Positions 9,985-21,353 of a DNA stretch of 64,000 nt are shown here, in pieces. Both the position numbers and the translations under genes were made by a program. Position 1 is the first letter of the stretch, and every line of letters begins with the position of its first letter. The DNA comes from Rhynchopus sp. YZ270_cl-10. Its lineage: Eukaryota; Euglenozoa; Diplonemea; Diplonemida; Diplonemidae. The notes under the pieces were generated by a model that was not told the DNA's origin, ran no database searches, and was given only the letters and a program-made list of their open reading frames with translations. The stretch is from positions 806,001 to 870,000 of the forward strand of contig OZ037849.1 of the NCBI GenBank assembly GCA_964035575.1, written 5' to 3'.

Positions 9985-10375
9985 CAATTGGTCAAACGTC
10001 GAAGGAAAAGGAAGCATGCAGCATGGCGAAAGGGAAAAAGTAGCGTACCGTGCGCCTGCGGCGCAAGCTTGCAACCCACCCTTCCCATGACATAGTTTGG
10101 CAGTAAAAATGTGCAATTTTCAGCGCATTTTTTTGAAATGTTGCGTACCGTGGCTTCGCCTGGAACCTTTGGTGACATGACCGCTATTTATTATATAAAT
10201 GTACTGAGGTTACTGATAATTCGTGCACCATGTGTGCCTGGTGCAAATATCAATGAAGTGCCGAACTCCGCCGTTGGATAACTGAGGAATTCTCGCATTC
10301 CGCCGGAGGCCCCCAACTTGAGCTGGGGTGGGGATCTGGGCGCGCGAAGCGCGCCCGGGCTCGACCGAGTTTTGA
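9985..10375 (+). repeat. Dispersed repeat, inverted partner at 18000-18360
   Basis: From GTCAAACG and AAGGAAGCATGC through GCGTACCGTGCGCC, GTTGCGTACCGTGGCTTCG, GTACTGAG and GAATTCTCGCATTC to GGGCTCGACCGAG, this segment is recovered in reverse complement at 18000-18360 with moderate divergence. No protein is encoded. Confidence 0.85.
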
Positions 10376-10589
10376 TCTTCTTCCTGTGACTAGCTTGTCA
10401 GCGGAGAAAGCTCGGGAAGCACTAGTAAAAATCACTTTTTTCTCTCTCTTTTTTTTTTTTTTAAATAGAACGATGGTCAGGGATTTTTCTAATTCTGGAT
10501 TGGGATTGGGATTTCGGAAAAATAAAAAAATTCCCTGAAGGGGGGTATGTAATTTGACCGGTTCTGACCGGCACTTAACCAGTGTGTTG

Positions 10590-12600
10590 TCAAAAATTCC
10601 CGAAAAAATCGGGTATTTTTGTGTACACCATGGACTTGTAATGACATTACGTGACGAGGGACGAGGGAAATTACGTGGGAAATTACGTGCGCAATGACGT
10701 CGTCACGACGCGGGCACCCCCTCGTAATGACGACGTCATGACGTGGGGTTTTCCTCGTCACGACGACGGCATTACGACGTCATGACGAGGGGTGCCCTCG
10801 TAATTACGAGGGGACCCCTCGTAATTACGAGGGGTGCTCCCGTGGTCATTGTCTGGCTATTGCCTCCCAGGGAAAGGGACTCTCGAATTTTTTTTTTTGC
10901 CCCTATAAAGGGCTAATTTCGACGATTTGAGGCCATTAAAAGCAAAATTTGATGCTTTTGAGCATCTGTGGGGGTCTAAAACGCGTTTTTGCGGTTTTTT
11001 TTCCTCCTTCCCCCATATTTTTCTTTACCGACTACTTTGGCTCAGCATAAAAAAATTTTTAAATAAAGGTCGAGATTTAGGTAGTGGCCAAGTAAAAGAA
11101 CACAATTTTTTAATGGACCATCTGGGGGTACACAAATACGCAGTTCTCCTCTCAAAAACCACGGATATTTTACGATATCCTGTGTCCATTATAATACCGT
11201 AATCGTAAGAATTCTGGGAGGGTAATATTTCTTGTTTTTTTCTGTTCCTTTTTCCACCACACCTCCAAAAACACCCTCACAGGATGACAGTATACAAAAA
11301 CATGATAAACGATGAAAACCCGCAACTCTACGCCACAGGTTCTTTCTTCCTCTGGGAAACTCTTTGTCAGTCACTGCTATAGCCATTTAACCCAGGGAGC
11401 ATAGCTAGTGCAAGAAATTCGACTTCGGGATCCGGAAAGTCTGTCCTCTGCTCTTGCGGAGGACTAGGCACAAGAAAATATTGCGTTCCCCCAGGAAACT
11501 AATTTTTGTCACAGTAATTTTTGCCCAGGGCATGCTCTTGAAGCATGGCGGCTTGGTGTGAGAAGGGGCAGTGTGTTGTTTTGTTCTAGATTTCAACGGT
11601 TGTTAGAACGAGTCAAGTGGATGCTTATCTAAACACTGACTTTAGTACAGACCCGAGAGATCACACATGACTTTGAGGAAAGAACAAAGCAATGCATCTG
11701 TACCCGCACGCCAGGTTGTAGTTACTTCAGGATTTTCTTAAGTTTGCATGAAAGAGAAGGGGGCGAAACCTTTGTATACGTCTACGACGAAGGTAGTAGC
11801 CTAATGACAACCATGTGGTGGCTGTAATTCACATCCCTTAGAATTACCAGAATTCAGCCTTTGTTGAAGTAATGTGCATACTTGTATGTGCGTGTCACGC
11901 TTCTCCACCCTTAAATGGGTGCACCGCTCGGTGAGCAGTGGTAACCCTTCTCGACTAGTGCAAACTTAAGAATTTTCTGCTGTAACTTACCAAAATCGAT
12001 TTTCTCACCCCAAACACCCGCAACACCCCACCTGCTACTTCGGTAGCCTGTGTTGTTGGGAGTTGGTTCTCATGTTGATCCCCAGTGTCTTGCACTGCTT
12101 CTTCTGAGCCCAACGCTGTTTGGCCTGTCGACGTAATAAATACGAAGACAGGGCGGCGGTGCCAACAATTTTCCGATGATGTAACGTTTTATCTGATTGA
12201 TTTATCGTTTGATATACCTTGTGTGTGCTACTTCATGCACACCCAAGCAAGGTATATTGAAAGGTACTTTCAAGCGATACTTCGTTATGTCATTGGGGGT
12301 ACCTGGGTACCTGGGTACCTGGGTGCCCACGTCATGACGACGTCATGACGAGGTAATTACGAGGGGGTGCCCTCGTAATTACCTCGTCATGACGAGGGCA
12401 CCCCCTCGTAATTACGAGGGGGTGCCCTCGTCAAGGCACTCGTAATTACCTCGTCATGACGCGCGTAATGTCATTACGAGTCCATGGTGTACAAATAGTA
12501 CCCGGTCAAAATAGGGTATGTAATTTGACCGGCACCCCATTTTGACCGGCATTTTGACCGGGTACTATTTATACACAAAAAATACCCGATTTTTTGAAAA
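10590..12600. mobile_element. ~2-kb element bounded by complex inverted repeats
   Basis: The left end (10590-10860) and right end (12290-12600) are inverted relatives. Each has TACCCGATTTTT, GTGTACA and CCATGGACT next to arrays of CTCGTAATTACGAGG and CGTCATGACG palindromes. The interior (about 10.86-12.29 kb) has no recognisable protein; the largest + frame, 12085-12348, is unlike anything I know. It is probably a non-autonomous transposon or a composite of nested repeats. A dispersed segment at 10890-10985 is shared with 17184-17290. Confidence 0.55.
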
Positions 12601-13354
12601 AAACCAAAGGGGGGACCCTTTGGTCGCCGAAATTCCCCAGCCAAAATTGGTCGCAAAATCGGCCGATTTTTCAAAAATCTCAAAAAAAAAAAAAATCCAA
12701 AATTTTTTTTCACAAGTGTTTTTGAGGCCTGCTCACTACATCCTATGTACCCTTCTGGGACCAAAAAGTCAAAAAAAGCATGAATTGGGCTGTTTTGAGC
12801 ATCTAGAGTTTATTATTCCGCGGCCATTTTCTGTACCACCAGTGCACTTTGTATGGGCCAGCGCCTTGTCAAAAAATCGAAAAATCGAAAAAAAAAAATT
12901 TTTTTTTTCGGGAAAATTTCGACCCCGAGTTGGGTTTTTGGGCACCAAAAAGTGCAAAAAAAACGCAAAATTTTGGTGTTGACCCTCCAGAAGCACCCAA
13001 AAACGTGCTTTTGTGTACAAAAACACGTACATATTACACATTTCCTTAGCAATTCTTTTCACAAGTACTAGGCGATTTTTGACCTGACAAAATTTTGTTT
13101 TATCGCCCAAAATCGGGCGTGGTAGGTCATAAAATGGCCCAAAGAATCCAAAGAAAACCTCAGAAATAGATGTTCGCGAAATTTCGCAAGTCAAACTTCA
13201 GCCACAATACGGTCATTTTGTGCATACCCTGTGACTGTAGTGGCTAGAGAACACGCACATGCAGACTCGTTCCTTGCAATTTCCAGTGTTGTGTTTATCA
13301 ATGCATGCATCCAGAGGACCTCTGGTTTACGACATCGTAGGCACTCCTGTGCAA

Positions 13355-13560
13355 AAATGAAGTCGGTTTTTGACCCAAAATCGGGGTGGGTGGGCCATAA
13401 TTTGCTCCAAATTTGGCCGAAAATTGGGATTTTTCTGAAAATTTCATTGTGCTCAACAAAAATCCTTGCTTTTTTGAAGAATTTTCCAAAAAATATGCTA
13501 TACTCCCTATAACTGGACCCAACTCCCCTCACCCTTTTTTTTTCACCCAAAGGGCCGGTC
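13355..13560 (+). repeat. Dispersed repeat, direct partner at 18411-18600
   Basis: Shared landmarks with 18411-18600 are GGGGTGGGTGGGCCATAATT, GAAAATTGGGATTTTTCTG, TTGAAGAATTTTCC and GACCCAACTCCCCTCAC. The two copies differ by scattered substitutions. There is no coding capacity. Confidence 0.85.
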
Positions 13561-14477
13561 AAATTTTACACACTAATACACAAAGTTACATACCCCCCGA
13601 AAAAAATTCCCTGTTTTTCCCTACAGCAATTTCAGGTATATTCTACTCCACCCCACCCCCAGAGAGTTTCGCCTGTGGGATGCGATCGATCAACGCGATC
13701 AAATAAAGCGAAAAAAGGGGAAAAGGAAAAAAAAAAAGTCCCGGATTTTTGAGGAAAAAATTGGCTCTGCAGGCGGTTGCTGTAGTTGTGGGTGCGGATG
13801 TTCACGTCAGTTGCAGGCAAGCATCCAGCATCAGAGACATTTGAGGTTGTGCACAAGAAGAAGGAGAAGACGTGTCAATCGCATTCAATTATGAGGGTTG
13901 GAAGACGGAGGAGATCTCAAATGTTGCGTACCGTGGCTTCGCCAGGAACCTTTGGGTGACTGCCGTTTCTTTCATAAATGTACCGAGGTTACTGATAAGG
14001 CTGACACACTACGGATTGTGGTTCACCCCTCCCCACCTGCCTTTTGTGCATCAGAGGGGAGAAAGCGCCACGCCTCCCTGCACTGGCAGGGAGTCGCGCG
14101 CGCGAAGCGCACGCAGCGACCGCTTTTACGGGGGGAAAGCTCGGGACCCCAAATGACCCCGGCGAGAGCCCTGACGACATATCGGGAAAATTTTTTTTCC
14201 CCCCCACAAAAAAGTCAAAAAACAGCCCAAAAACAAAACCAAAAAAACAGGGAATTTTTTGGATTGGGATTTCGGAATTTGGCCAAAAAGGGACGGATTT
14301 AGAGATATCCTTGACGATGGTTTTGGCTGAGGCCCGGGAGTTAGGCTGAGGCCTGTTTTTCCCCACCCTTTTCCCCGAATTTTCACCGAAAGCCTTAGCA
14401 TTTTTCCACCCCCTCCTTCCCCCCCTGCAAAAAAATGACTTCATCACTCTTTTTTATTATTCCGAAGCAGAGGTTTT

Positions 14478-14620
14478 TTTACGGGGGGGTGGGGGGGGGG
14501 GGGGGGGGGGGGTTCAGTGATGCAGGAATCCAGGGTCCCAAACAAAAAAACCCAAAAAAACCCAAAAAAACCAAAAAAACCCATAAAAACCCAAAAAAAC
14601 CCAAAAAAACCTTAAAAAAA
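14478..14620. repeat. Long G-run followed by a CCCAAAAAAA minisatellite
   Basis: A nearly uninterrupted run of about 30 G sits at 14481-14512. It is followed from about 14537 by imperfect tandem CCCAAAAAAA or CCCATAAAAA units. A similar A/C minisatellite recurs at 15675-15780. The G-run could form a quadruplex. Such tracts are also common assembly error points. Confidence 0.8.
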
Positions 14621-16079
14621 CCCACCGCACTATATTTTGCTTTTGGGGCGTGGAGTGTGATTTTTTTTGCTCAAAACATCGCAAATATGAATTTTCGGAG
14701 CGATCCGAAAAAAATGCGGGGTCGGACATTTTTTTTGGTGGAGTTTAAGCCACCTAAAATTGACTTCTAAGTCAGACGTTCTATACGGTTTCTGAACAAT
14801 TTTAGTGCCGTGAGTTTACGTGTATAAACCTTCTGTTACGTGTGCACCTACAGCTACAACAGGCGTTTTCACCTGGAGTTTCACCTCTTTTGGTGGGTTT
14901 TTTGAGTCCATACCCAGGTATGTGGGGTGGGAAACGCGATTCCGGTGTAAGAACCATGGGTGGTTCCACTGCAGTACCACGTAACCCACGTTTAAATCCC
15001 AAAAAACCCCGGTGACACCATCTTCTCGGTGAGCAATGAGTGTTACCCGCGCGTGCTCCTTTCGTCACGCAAACCAAAAAGCGGTGCAATGTTGTGAATT
15101 TTTGAAGATTTTGTGTGTTTTCCTGATTTTCGTACATTTTGTTGCGTTTTGGGTTATGATATTGTAGATTTTTGTGTAGATTTCGTGGGTTTTTTCGTTT
15201 TTTTTGTTGTAAATTTGGGCGACCGCCTAAAACACCAAAAATGCAGGTTGGTACCGCAATGAGGCAGAATAGTGCCTATACACATTGTTGTCCTTTACCG
15301 TGGGTGTCCAAAGACACACTCTTTTGGCTGAAAATGGAGGGTGCGTGCTGGGCAGCTTCACTGCCCACATTAATACAGTAAAACTGGCTGGTGCCTGTAT
15401 GAAGTGGTTTTTCAGGTCAAAAATGGCCTGAAAAAGTGGTGTTTTCGGGGTCTGGTACCTGTGTGTGACCATACTACAGGTGGTATGATGAGTGATCTGA
15501 CCATATTCTCCAGGTATAACAAACACCTAAAAAACCAATTGGCGAAGGAATTTTACACTTTTGACCACCACACATTACATGTTTACCAAGGCATTTTTTC
15601 CATGCACTTGTGTGTGCTGGGAAGCATACCGCCAGTGTTAAAAATTCACGAATACCCTACCAAAAACCAGAAAGTCAAAAAACCCATAAAAACCCGAGAA
15701 AACTGGTTTTGAAAAAACCCGAAAAAACCCAAAAAAAACCCATAAAAACCCGCATAAAAACCCATCGAAAAAACCCACCTTGCATCACTGGGGGGGTTAG
15801 GGGGAGCAGTGAGACCCTTTTTTCTGTCACCCCCCCCAAAAAATCATGAAAAACATACTGTGGGTGTTATAACGTTATGTATAACGTTATTTTTGTTATA
15901 ACGTTATCCAATAACCAGGGGAGTTTAAAATATCGGTTTACCGGTTTCAAAAACCGAAAAATTCGGTTTGAGGATTTTGAAAAAAAAAAAATCTGTACTT
16001 CATTGGTCCCCACCAGTGGAGTCCCCCATACAGGAGGAAGGGAGGGGGCTTGCCCTCTCCCACCATACTACACGCGAAT

Positions 16080-16580
16080 ATGACTCTCCTTTTAAGGAGA
16101 TATGATATGGCGATTGCTCAGTCGCGGGCTATGATGGATGAGGCGGTGACTGAGGAAAAGTGGTGTGCTGCGGCCGACCTGGTGTCAGCTGCATGCACTC
16201 TATCGGGGCTGATCTCGCAGCTCACGATAGAGGTGGCAGAAGAGGAAACGGCGGTGCAACCGCCACATGACGAGACACCGCGGGCCGTAGCGCTTGCGAT
16301 GTTGGTGCGAGCAGCAGCAGCGACTTGCACCGAAGACGAGACACCCGGCGCCTGCTTCCCCGCAGGAGCCACCACAACAGCGACCCCCACCATGACGTGC
16401 ACCACCGGTGGGAAGGTCAAGACGCCTCACAAGGCGCTGAAGAACAAGCCCCCGCCGCCGCCCCCACCCGACCGTGGGTTGACTGCAGCCAGGAAGCCAG
16501 TGCCGCCGCCGCCGCCCAATCGAGACTGGACGACGACGACCGCCATGAGCATTGCATGGAGTAACTCCGGCATCACTTAG
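16080..16580 (+). CDS. Hypothetical proline-rich protein (166 residues)
   Basis: The frame begins MTLLLRRYDMAIAQSRAMMDE; an in-frame ATG 30 bp upstream is possible. It has a helical, acidic first half (EEKWCAAADLVSAACTLSGL, TIEVAEEE) and a C-terminal half with two proline clusters (KPPPPPPPD and PVPPPPPN) among basic residues. Codon use is GC-rich like the confident genes and unlike its AT-rich surroundings. An H3-type hairpin begins 13 bp after the stop. I do not recognise the family. It may be a host gene or the remaining gene of a mobile element in this repeat block. Confidence 0.45.
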   Translation: MTLLLRRYDMAIAQSRAMMDEAVTEEKWCAAADLVSAACTLSGLISQLTIEVAEEETAVQPPHDETPRAVALAMLVRAAAATCTEDETPGACFPAGATTTATPTMTCTTGGKVKTPHKALKNKPPPPPPPDRGLTAARKPVPPPPPNRDWTTTTAMSIAWSNSGIT

Positions 16581-16592
16581 ACGCGTGTAGTA

Positions 16593-16650
16593 TAGTGGAG
16601 TTCATCTTCGGGTGTCTACACTAAAACAACCAAGTTTTCAAAAAAAAAAA
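16593..16650 (+). repeat. H3-type hairpin repeat with ACAACCAAGTTTTC tail
   Basis: TAGTG (16593) pairs with CACTA (16619-16623), enclosing CATCTTCGGGTG. The conserved tail ACAACCAAGTTTTC and an A-run follow. Relatives lie at 43018, 48271 and 52711, plus a shorter one at 54602, all on the + strand. Confidence 0.7.
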
Positions 16651-17183
16651 AAGCTATGGAAAATCTGGATTTTTGAAAAAAAAAAAATTTTCCTCGTAAC
16701 AGGGTTTCTGGCCAGAAAAATCCTGTTTTTGCAGATAATGTGACCCCACCATTTGACGGACGGAGCTCGGAGAAGCCAAACATGAGTGAGAGAGGAAGGG
16801 GAAGTTCCTTAACACTCTGTGTTAAGGTTTTTAAGGTTGCTTTTGTGGCGTACCCACCCCCACTCTAGGCCCCCCTCCCCCCAGACGGGGTACCCCAAAA
16901 AATGACATTTCTCGCAGAGGCACCAAAGTGTAAGATTTTTTCGGCATTGGAAAGATTGGGCCAAAAATCCAGTTAGGGGGCTCCCTAAAACATGTTAAAA
17001 AATCGCAAAAAAGTTCAAAAAGTGTTTTTTACCTTTGCCAAAACTGAGATACAAAGGGGAAAAAAATGTTTTTTGCCAGCCAAAACTGGGAAAAACACAT
17101 GTTTTCGTATGTTTTCAAATGTTTACGGACCCTCGGACTACGGACCCTCCCACCCCACTTTCCAGCTATTTTGACTTATAGAA

Positions 17184-17300
17184 AGGGACTCTCGCAAATT
17201 TTTTTTTCCGCCTATATAGGGCTAATTTCGACGATTTGAGGCCGTTAAAACCAGAATTTGACACTTTTGAGCATCTGTGGGGGTCTAAAACGTGGTTTCG
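17184..17300 (+). repeat. Dispersed repeat, direct partner at 10877-10995
   Basis: GGGACTCTCG, GGGCTAATTTCGACGATTTG and GAGCATCTGTGGGGGTCTAA occur in the same order and orientation in both places, with minor changes. No coding content. Confidence 0.85.
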
Positions 17301-17528
17301 CGCACCCGAAATTTCGTGGTTTTTACTTAGGAAAATGCCCATTTCAACCCAAATTTTCGGTTTTTCTGGCCCGAAAGTCCAAAAAAAAAGCGCCGGGGGG
17401 CTTCGCCCCCCGAACCCCCCTATGCAATTGGGGGCCTGCGGCGCAGTTCGGAGCTCTTGGTCATACCGAACTGGAACGGTTATTGTGCTTGCAGCGTTGT
17501 TCCTTGCCATCATGCGGCATCAGACCTC

Positions 17529-17750
17529 ATGAAGCAGAACACTACGGTGTCCAGCATCGGCAGTGCGTACACATCGGTGGAGGATTTTATCGACGTGACG
17601 TGGAACACGGACGACGTCTGGCATTTACGGGTTCAGTACAAGTGTGAGCAGTGCGAACGCACTAACGATTTTGCGACGAGGCGGCAGCGATACCTTTCTC
17701 CTCTTCCCGGTGCAGGGTGGATCCTTATTTTCGCTGAAAATCCGAGATTT
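17529..17750 (+). other. Coding-like island with a CxxC motif
   Basis: From the Met at 17529 the frame has gene-like codons and includes VEDFIDVTWNTDDVWHLRVQ followed by CEQCERTNDFATRRQR, a possible zinc-binding CxxC. Coding character fades into AT-rich repeat after about 17750. I cannot name a family. It is probably a gene fragment or remnant inside the repeat block. Confidence 0.25.
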
Positions 17751-17999
17751 TTTTTCGTTTTATTTTCCTCTCCTGTTTTTGAGATTTTCCCGCGCAGGCC
17801 TGACGCTAACTTTAGGGTTTTTAGGAAATCGTGGGGGGTTGATGGTGTGTCCGCGAGCGCAGCGAGTCGAAAAATTGAGTGACCGTTGGAAAAGAAAACG
17901 AACAAGCAGGTTGGGACCTGTACTGAGGCAGAATAGTGGTGTTTTTTTACACATCTCATCTATCGCAGAACTAAACCCCAGGGGAATATAGGTTTTGGG

Positions 18000-18360
18000 G
18001 GTTTTCGCTGAAACTCGGTCATTACTCGGTCGAGCCCAACCCAGGTCGTTCGGGCCTCCGGCAGAATGTGAGAATTCCTCGATTATCCTACTGCGGAGTT
18101 CGACACTACATTGCTATTTGCAATGGGCACACGCAGTATCAGTAATCTCAATACATTTACAAAAGAAACGGCGGTCATGGCACCCATGGCGAAGCAACGG
18201 TACGCAACATTTCTAAAAATTGCGCTCAAATTGCACGTTTTTAGTGCCAAACTATGTCACGCGAAGGGTGGCTTGCGCCGAAGGCGTACGGTGCGCTACT
18301 TTTATTCTCTCGCCATACTGCATGCTTCCTTTTCCTTCGGCGTTTGACCCCAATTAAATC
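18000..18360 (-). repeat. Dispersed repeat (inverted copy of 9985-10375)
   Basis: It reads as the reverse complement of 9985-10375. GTACGCAACATTT, TGGCGAAGCAACG, CATGCTTCCTTTTCCTTCG and CTCGGTCGAGCCC are the anchor words. With its partner it flanks about 7.6 kb of mixed repeats. Confidence 0.85.
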
Positions 18361-18669
18361 GCGTTCTGTACTGCGCCCTCTGATAAGGGTAGTACTTTCT
18401 AGAAACATTCTGAAGTCTGTTTTTGACACACAATCGGGGTGGGTGGGCCATAATTTGCTCAACCAGTCGAAAATTGGGATTTTTCTGAAATTTGCATTGT
18501 GCCCAGCAAAAATCGTCGTTTTTTTGAAGAATTTTCCAAAAAATATGCTATACCCCCTATGACTGGACCCAACTCCCCTCACTATTTTTTCCCTCTTTTT
18601 TGACCCAGAAACCACGCGCTTTTTGAACCTTTTTATCCAAAATACTCCTTTTTAGGGAGCCCCCTTATT

Positions 18670-19880
18670 CTAAATACAGTTTTCTCAGAAATGAGTTTTT
18701 AATTCCTATTTTCGTGTCGCGAGTTTACGTGTAAAGTGCCTTAGAAACCGTGCGTTCCTTAAGGGTTCTTAAGGATTCTACAGGCAAAACAGGCCTTTTG
18801 GCCAAAAACCCGGTTTTTCAGAAAGGGAACCGGGTTTGCGGCTTCGCAAACATGCCAACGCGGTGCGAGAACCATGCGTGGGGGTTTGTAACCACTCGTT
18901 GCGTACACATAGCTACGGACACATCGGTTGCGTCAGGTTGCATGCGTTGCGTTCGTTGTGTAGAGATCGTTACGTACAGAGCGCAACGTACAGAGCGGTT
19001 GCGTTGCGTTGGTTGTGTTCGGTTGGTAACGTTCATTGCGTTCCGATCGTTGCGTGCACACCGGTTCCGTTGCGCTGGATGCGTTGCGTTCGTTGCATAC
19101 AGATCGTTACGTACACATCGGTTGCGCTGTGTTGGATGTGTTGCGTTGCATCCGCTGCGTTGCGCTCGTTGCATACAGATCGCAACGTATAGAGCGGTTG
19201 CGTTGTGTTGGTTGTGTTTGTTGCCACATGTTCGTGGGAATCTGTTCGTTTCTTTTCAGATCTTTGCATACATCAACCACGAGCAATAGGGAGTGTTAAG
19301 GATTCGCAAAACTAAATGAAGCCCTGAGGGATAACCCCATCCCTCAAAAATTCCTTAGCACTCTATGTTAAGGTTTTTAAGGCTGCTTTTGCTACGCACC
19401 CTGTACCTACACCCCCATACGGGGTCCACCAAAAATCGACATTTCACGCAGAGGCACCAAAGTGTAAGATTTTTTCGGCGTTGGAAAGATTGGGCCAAAA
19501 AATGAGGTATTTAGAATACAGTTTTCTGAGAGATTTGTTTTTAATTCCTATTTTCGTGTCGCGAGTTTACGTGGGAAACGCTTTATAAACGTGCGTTCCT
19601 TAAGGCAAAACGGGCGTTTTTCACCGAAAACCACGAGTTTCAGCCCAAAACCCGGTTTTTTGGGCCTAGACCCGGGTATGTGGCGCCGGAAACGCACTTG
19701 CGGGGTACCGAAGGTGGGCTGCGGTTTGTAACCACTCGTTGCGTTGCTTGGGTTCCGTTCGATGCATTCAGATCGGTTGAGTTGTGTTGGATGCGTTCGT
19801 TGCGTTCTGTTCGTGGGTGCCTGTTCGTTTCTGTTCAGATCTTTGCGTACATCAACCACCATCAAGAGGGAGCGTTAATG
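18670..19880 (+). repeat. Duplicated repeat unit with GTTGCGTT-type degenerate tandem core
   Basis: The start words TTTTTAATTCCTATTTTCGT and CGCGAGTTTACGTG at 18700 recur at 19540. The end words CAGATCTTTGC and ACATCAACCAC at 19257 recur at 19839. Between them the first copy holds about 350 bp of degenerate GTTGCGTTC/ACAGATCGTTACG units, while the second has only one or two. A more diverged relative is at 14800-14960. Repetitive frames such as CVRNDLYATNATHPAQRNRC are by-products of the satellite. Confidence 0.75.
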
Positions 19881-20229
19881 ATCAGCAAAACTAAATTCTT
19901 GCTATTTACAACCCGCCTCAAAAATTCACTTTTTGTAAGAAAATTTTTAAAAAAGGAACAGAAATCGAAAAAAGTTGTAAAGGGATGAAGGGTGGGGGGG
20001 GTTAGGGGCGTCAGCCTAGGGGGTTTTTCTGTCACAAAACCATTTTTTTGAGTTTTAGGTTAAGAAACCCACTAAAATAGTCGTATTTGGCCCCAAAAAC
20101 CACCTCCCGATCACAAAAATATGTCAATAAAACCACAGACGACCTTAACAGAGGCTTTGTTACCAAAAAAAATCGGTGTTTTTATGAAAAAAACACCCCA
20201 AAACCGCGTAACGCTCGCGTAACGCTATT

Positions 20230-20820
20230 TACCGATTTCCGGACCCTTTTTGAAATATGGCTCTAAGTTCCACCAAGTCCCTCTAAACACCCCAAAACCG
20301 CCTGGATACCCCTCGGGATAGGTTCTGGGGTGAAAATATATGGCTTTGGGGGCTTTTCTGGCCCCCAGAGGCGTCTCAGAGCTATTTGACACACCCGAAA
20401 GCTCCATTTTTTATCAAAAAATGCTTGCTTTTTTACCTTGTCATGAGCATTAACACCCCCAATGAGACCCCCAGAACGTCTCTAAAGTCCAAAAATCACC
20501 CCGGAATTCCCGGACCTCATCATAGGTGGAGTACCATGTTTTTGGGGTCAAAAATGCGTTGTGGTCCATTACTGTTCCCCCTGACAATGAGCGATAGAGT
20601 AGCGATAGAATAGAAATATGACCACCTCCAGGAAACCAAAATTTTCAAGACAAACCAAAAAAAATGTGTACTAAGGTGTATAAACACCCTACACCGCCTG
20701 GGTACCCCTCAGGATAGGTTCTGGGGTGAATATATGTGGTTTTGGGGGCTTTTCCGGCCCCCAAAGACGTCTCAGAGATATTTTTCACACTCAAAAACTG
20801 CAGTTTTATCCTACAGGGGT
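20230..20820 (+). repeat. Dispersed direct repeat pair (20280-20420 and 20680-20815)
   Basis: Both copies contain CACC...ACCGCCTGG, TACCCCTC, GGATAGGTTCTGGGGTGAA and GACGTCTCAGAG in order. They are roughly 85 percent alike by eye. Related wording appears around 33.2-33.4 kb. No coding function is visible. Confidence 0.7.
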
Positions 20821-21126
20821 ATTTCCAGCAAAACCTACCAAAAGACTTCTTAGCAGCCAGCAGGGGACTACGTGCTCGCACCCCACACACCACACGCTCC
20901 CTTCCCGGGCAACCCTCCCTTTGCCGATGTAGCTTTGCAGCTGCTTAACGAACGCGTTGTCCTCGCCGCTGTCACTCCCTCTGACTGCCTTCCTTTTCAA
21001 GAGAATATCAGCTTCGCTCACCGTACACAACGGAGTCGCAGCATTCTTCAAATCACGTGACAGGATAACTACCTCACGACCACATGAGACCACACACTCT
21101 ACAGCGGGGGTTTGTAGCCAGAGCAA
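20806..21126 (-). CDS. Possible minus-strand gene fragment
   Basis: The minus-strand frame (106 residues, including KRKAVRGSDSGEDNAFVKQL) uses richer codons than the surrounding repeats and overlaps no other gene. No family is recognised, the cysteines (CVGCEHVVPC) are suggestive only, and its 3' end runs into a dispersed repeat. It could be a broken host gene or a chance frame. Confidence 0.2.
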   Translation of the reverse strand: MLWLQTPAVECVVSCGREVVILSRDLKNAATPLCTVSEADILLKRKAVRGSDSGEDNAFVKQLQSYIGKGRVAREGSVWCVGCEHVVPCWLLRSLLVGFAGNTPVG

Positions 21127-21314
21127 GAACGGTCATGGCATTTCACCCAGGCAGACTATGACATCTTTCACCGAGCGCCTATTTTCCTTTTTCCAGAAAC
21201 AAAACCCCACCCGCCACTGGTACCTTGGGGGGTAAACCTGTGTTGCAGGGCGAGGGGGGCAGGTGGATACAGCGTGTCTTTCAGCCACTCGTGAAAACCA
21301 TCAGTTCTTATCCA

Positions 21315-21353
21315 ACCACTCCACAAGAACACAGGTAACTGACGGGAGGGGAG
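21315..21353 (+). promoter_or_regulatory. Leader shared with the second cyclase gene
   Basis: CCACAAGAACACAGGTA and CTGACGGGAGGGGAG directly precede the ATG here and at 35733-35773, differing by one short indel. Conservation of an untranslated leader next to strongly diverged coding parts suggests a transcription or translation element, or recent common origin of the 5' end. Confidence 0.55.

Noticed and set aside
14537-14620. CCCAAAAAAA tandem units as telomere repeats
   Set aside because: Unit length is irregular, the tract is internal, and a similar tract recurs at 15.7 kb without a terminus.
18818-19299. Cys/Arg/Thr/Asn-rich frames on both strands, like cysteine-rich repeat proteins
   Set aside because: They come from the GTTGCGTT-type degenerate satellite; all frames are open and none has a stable motif.
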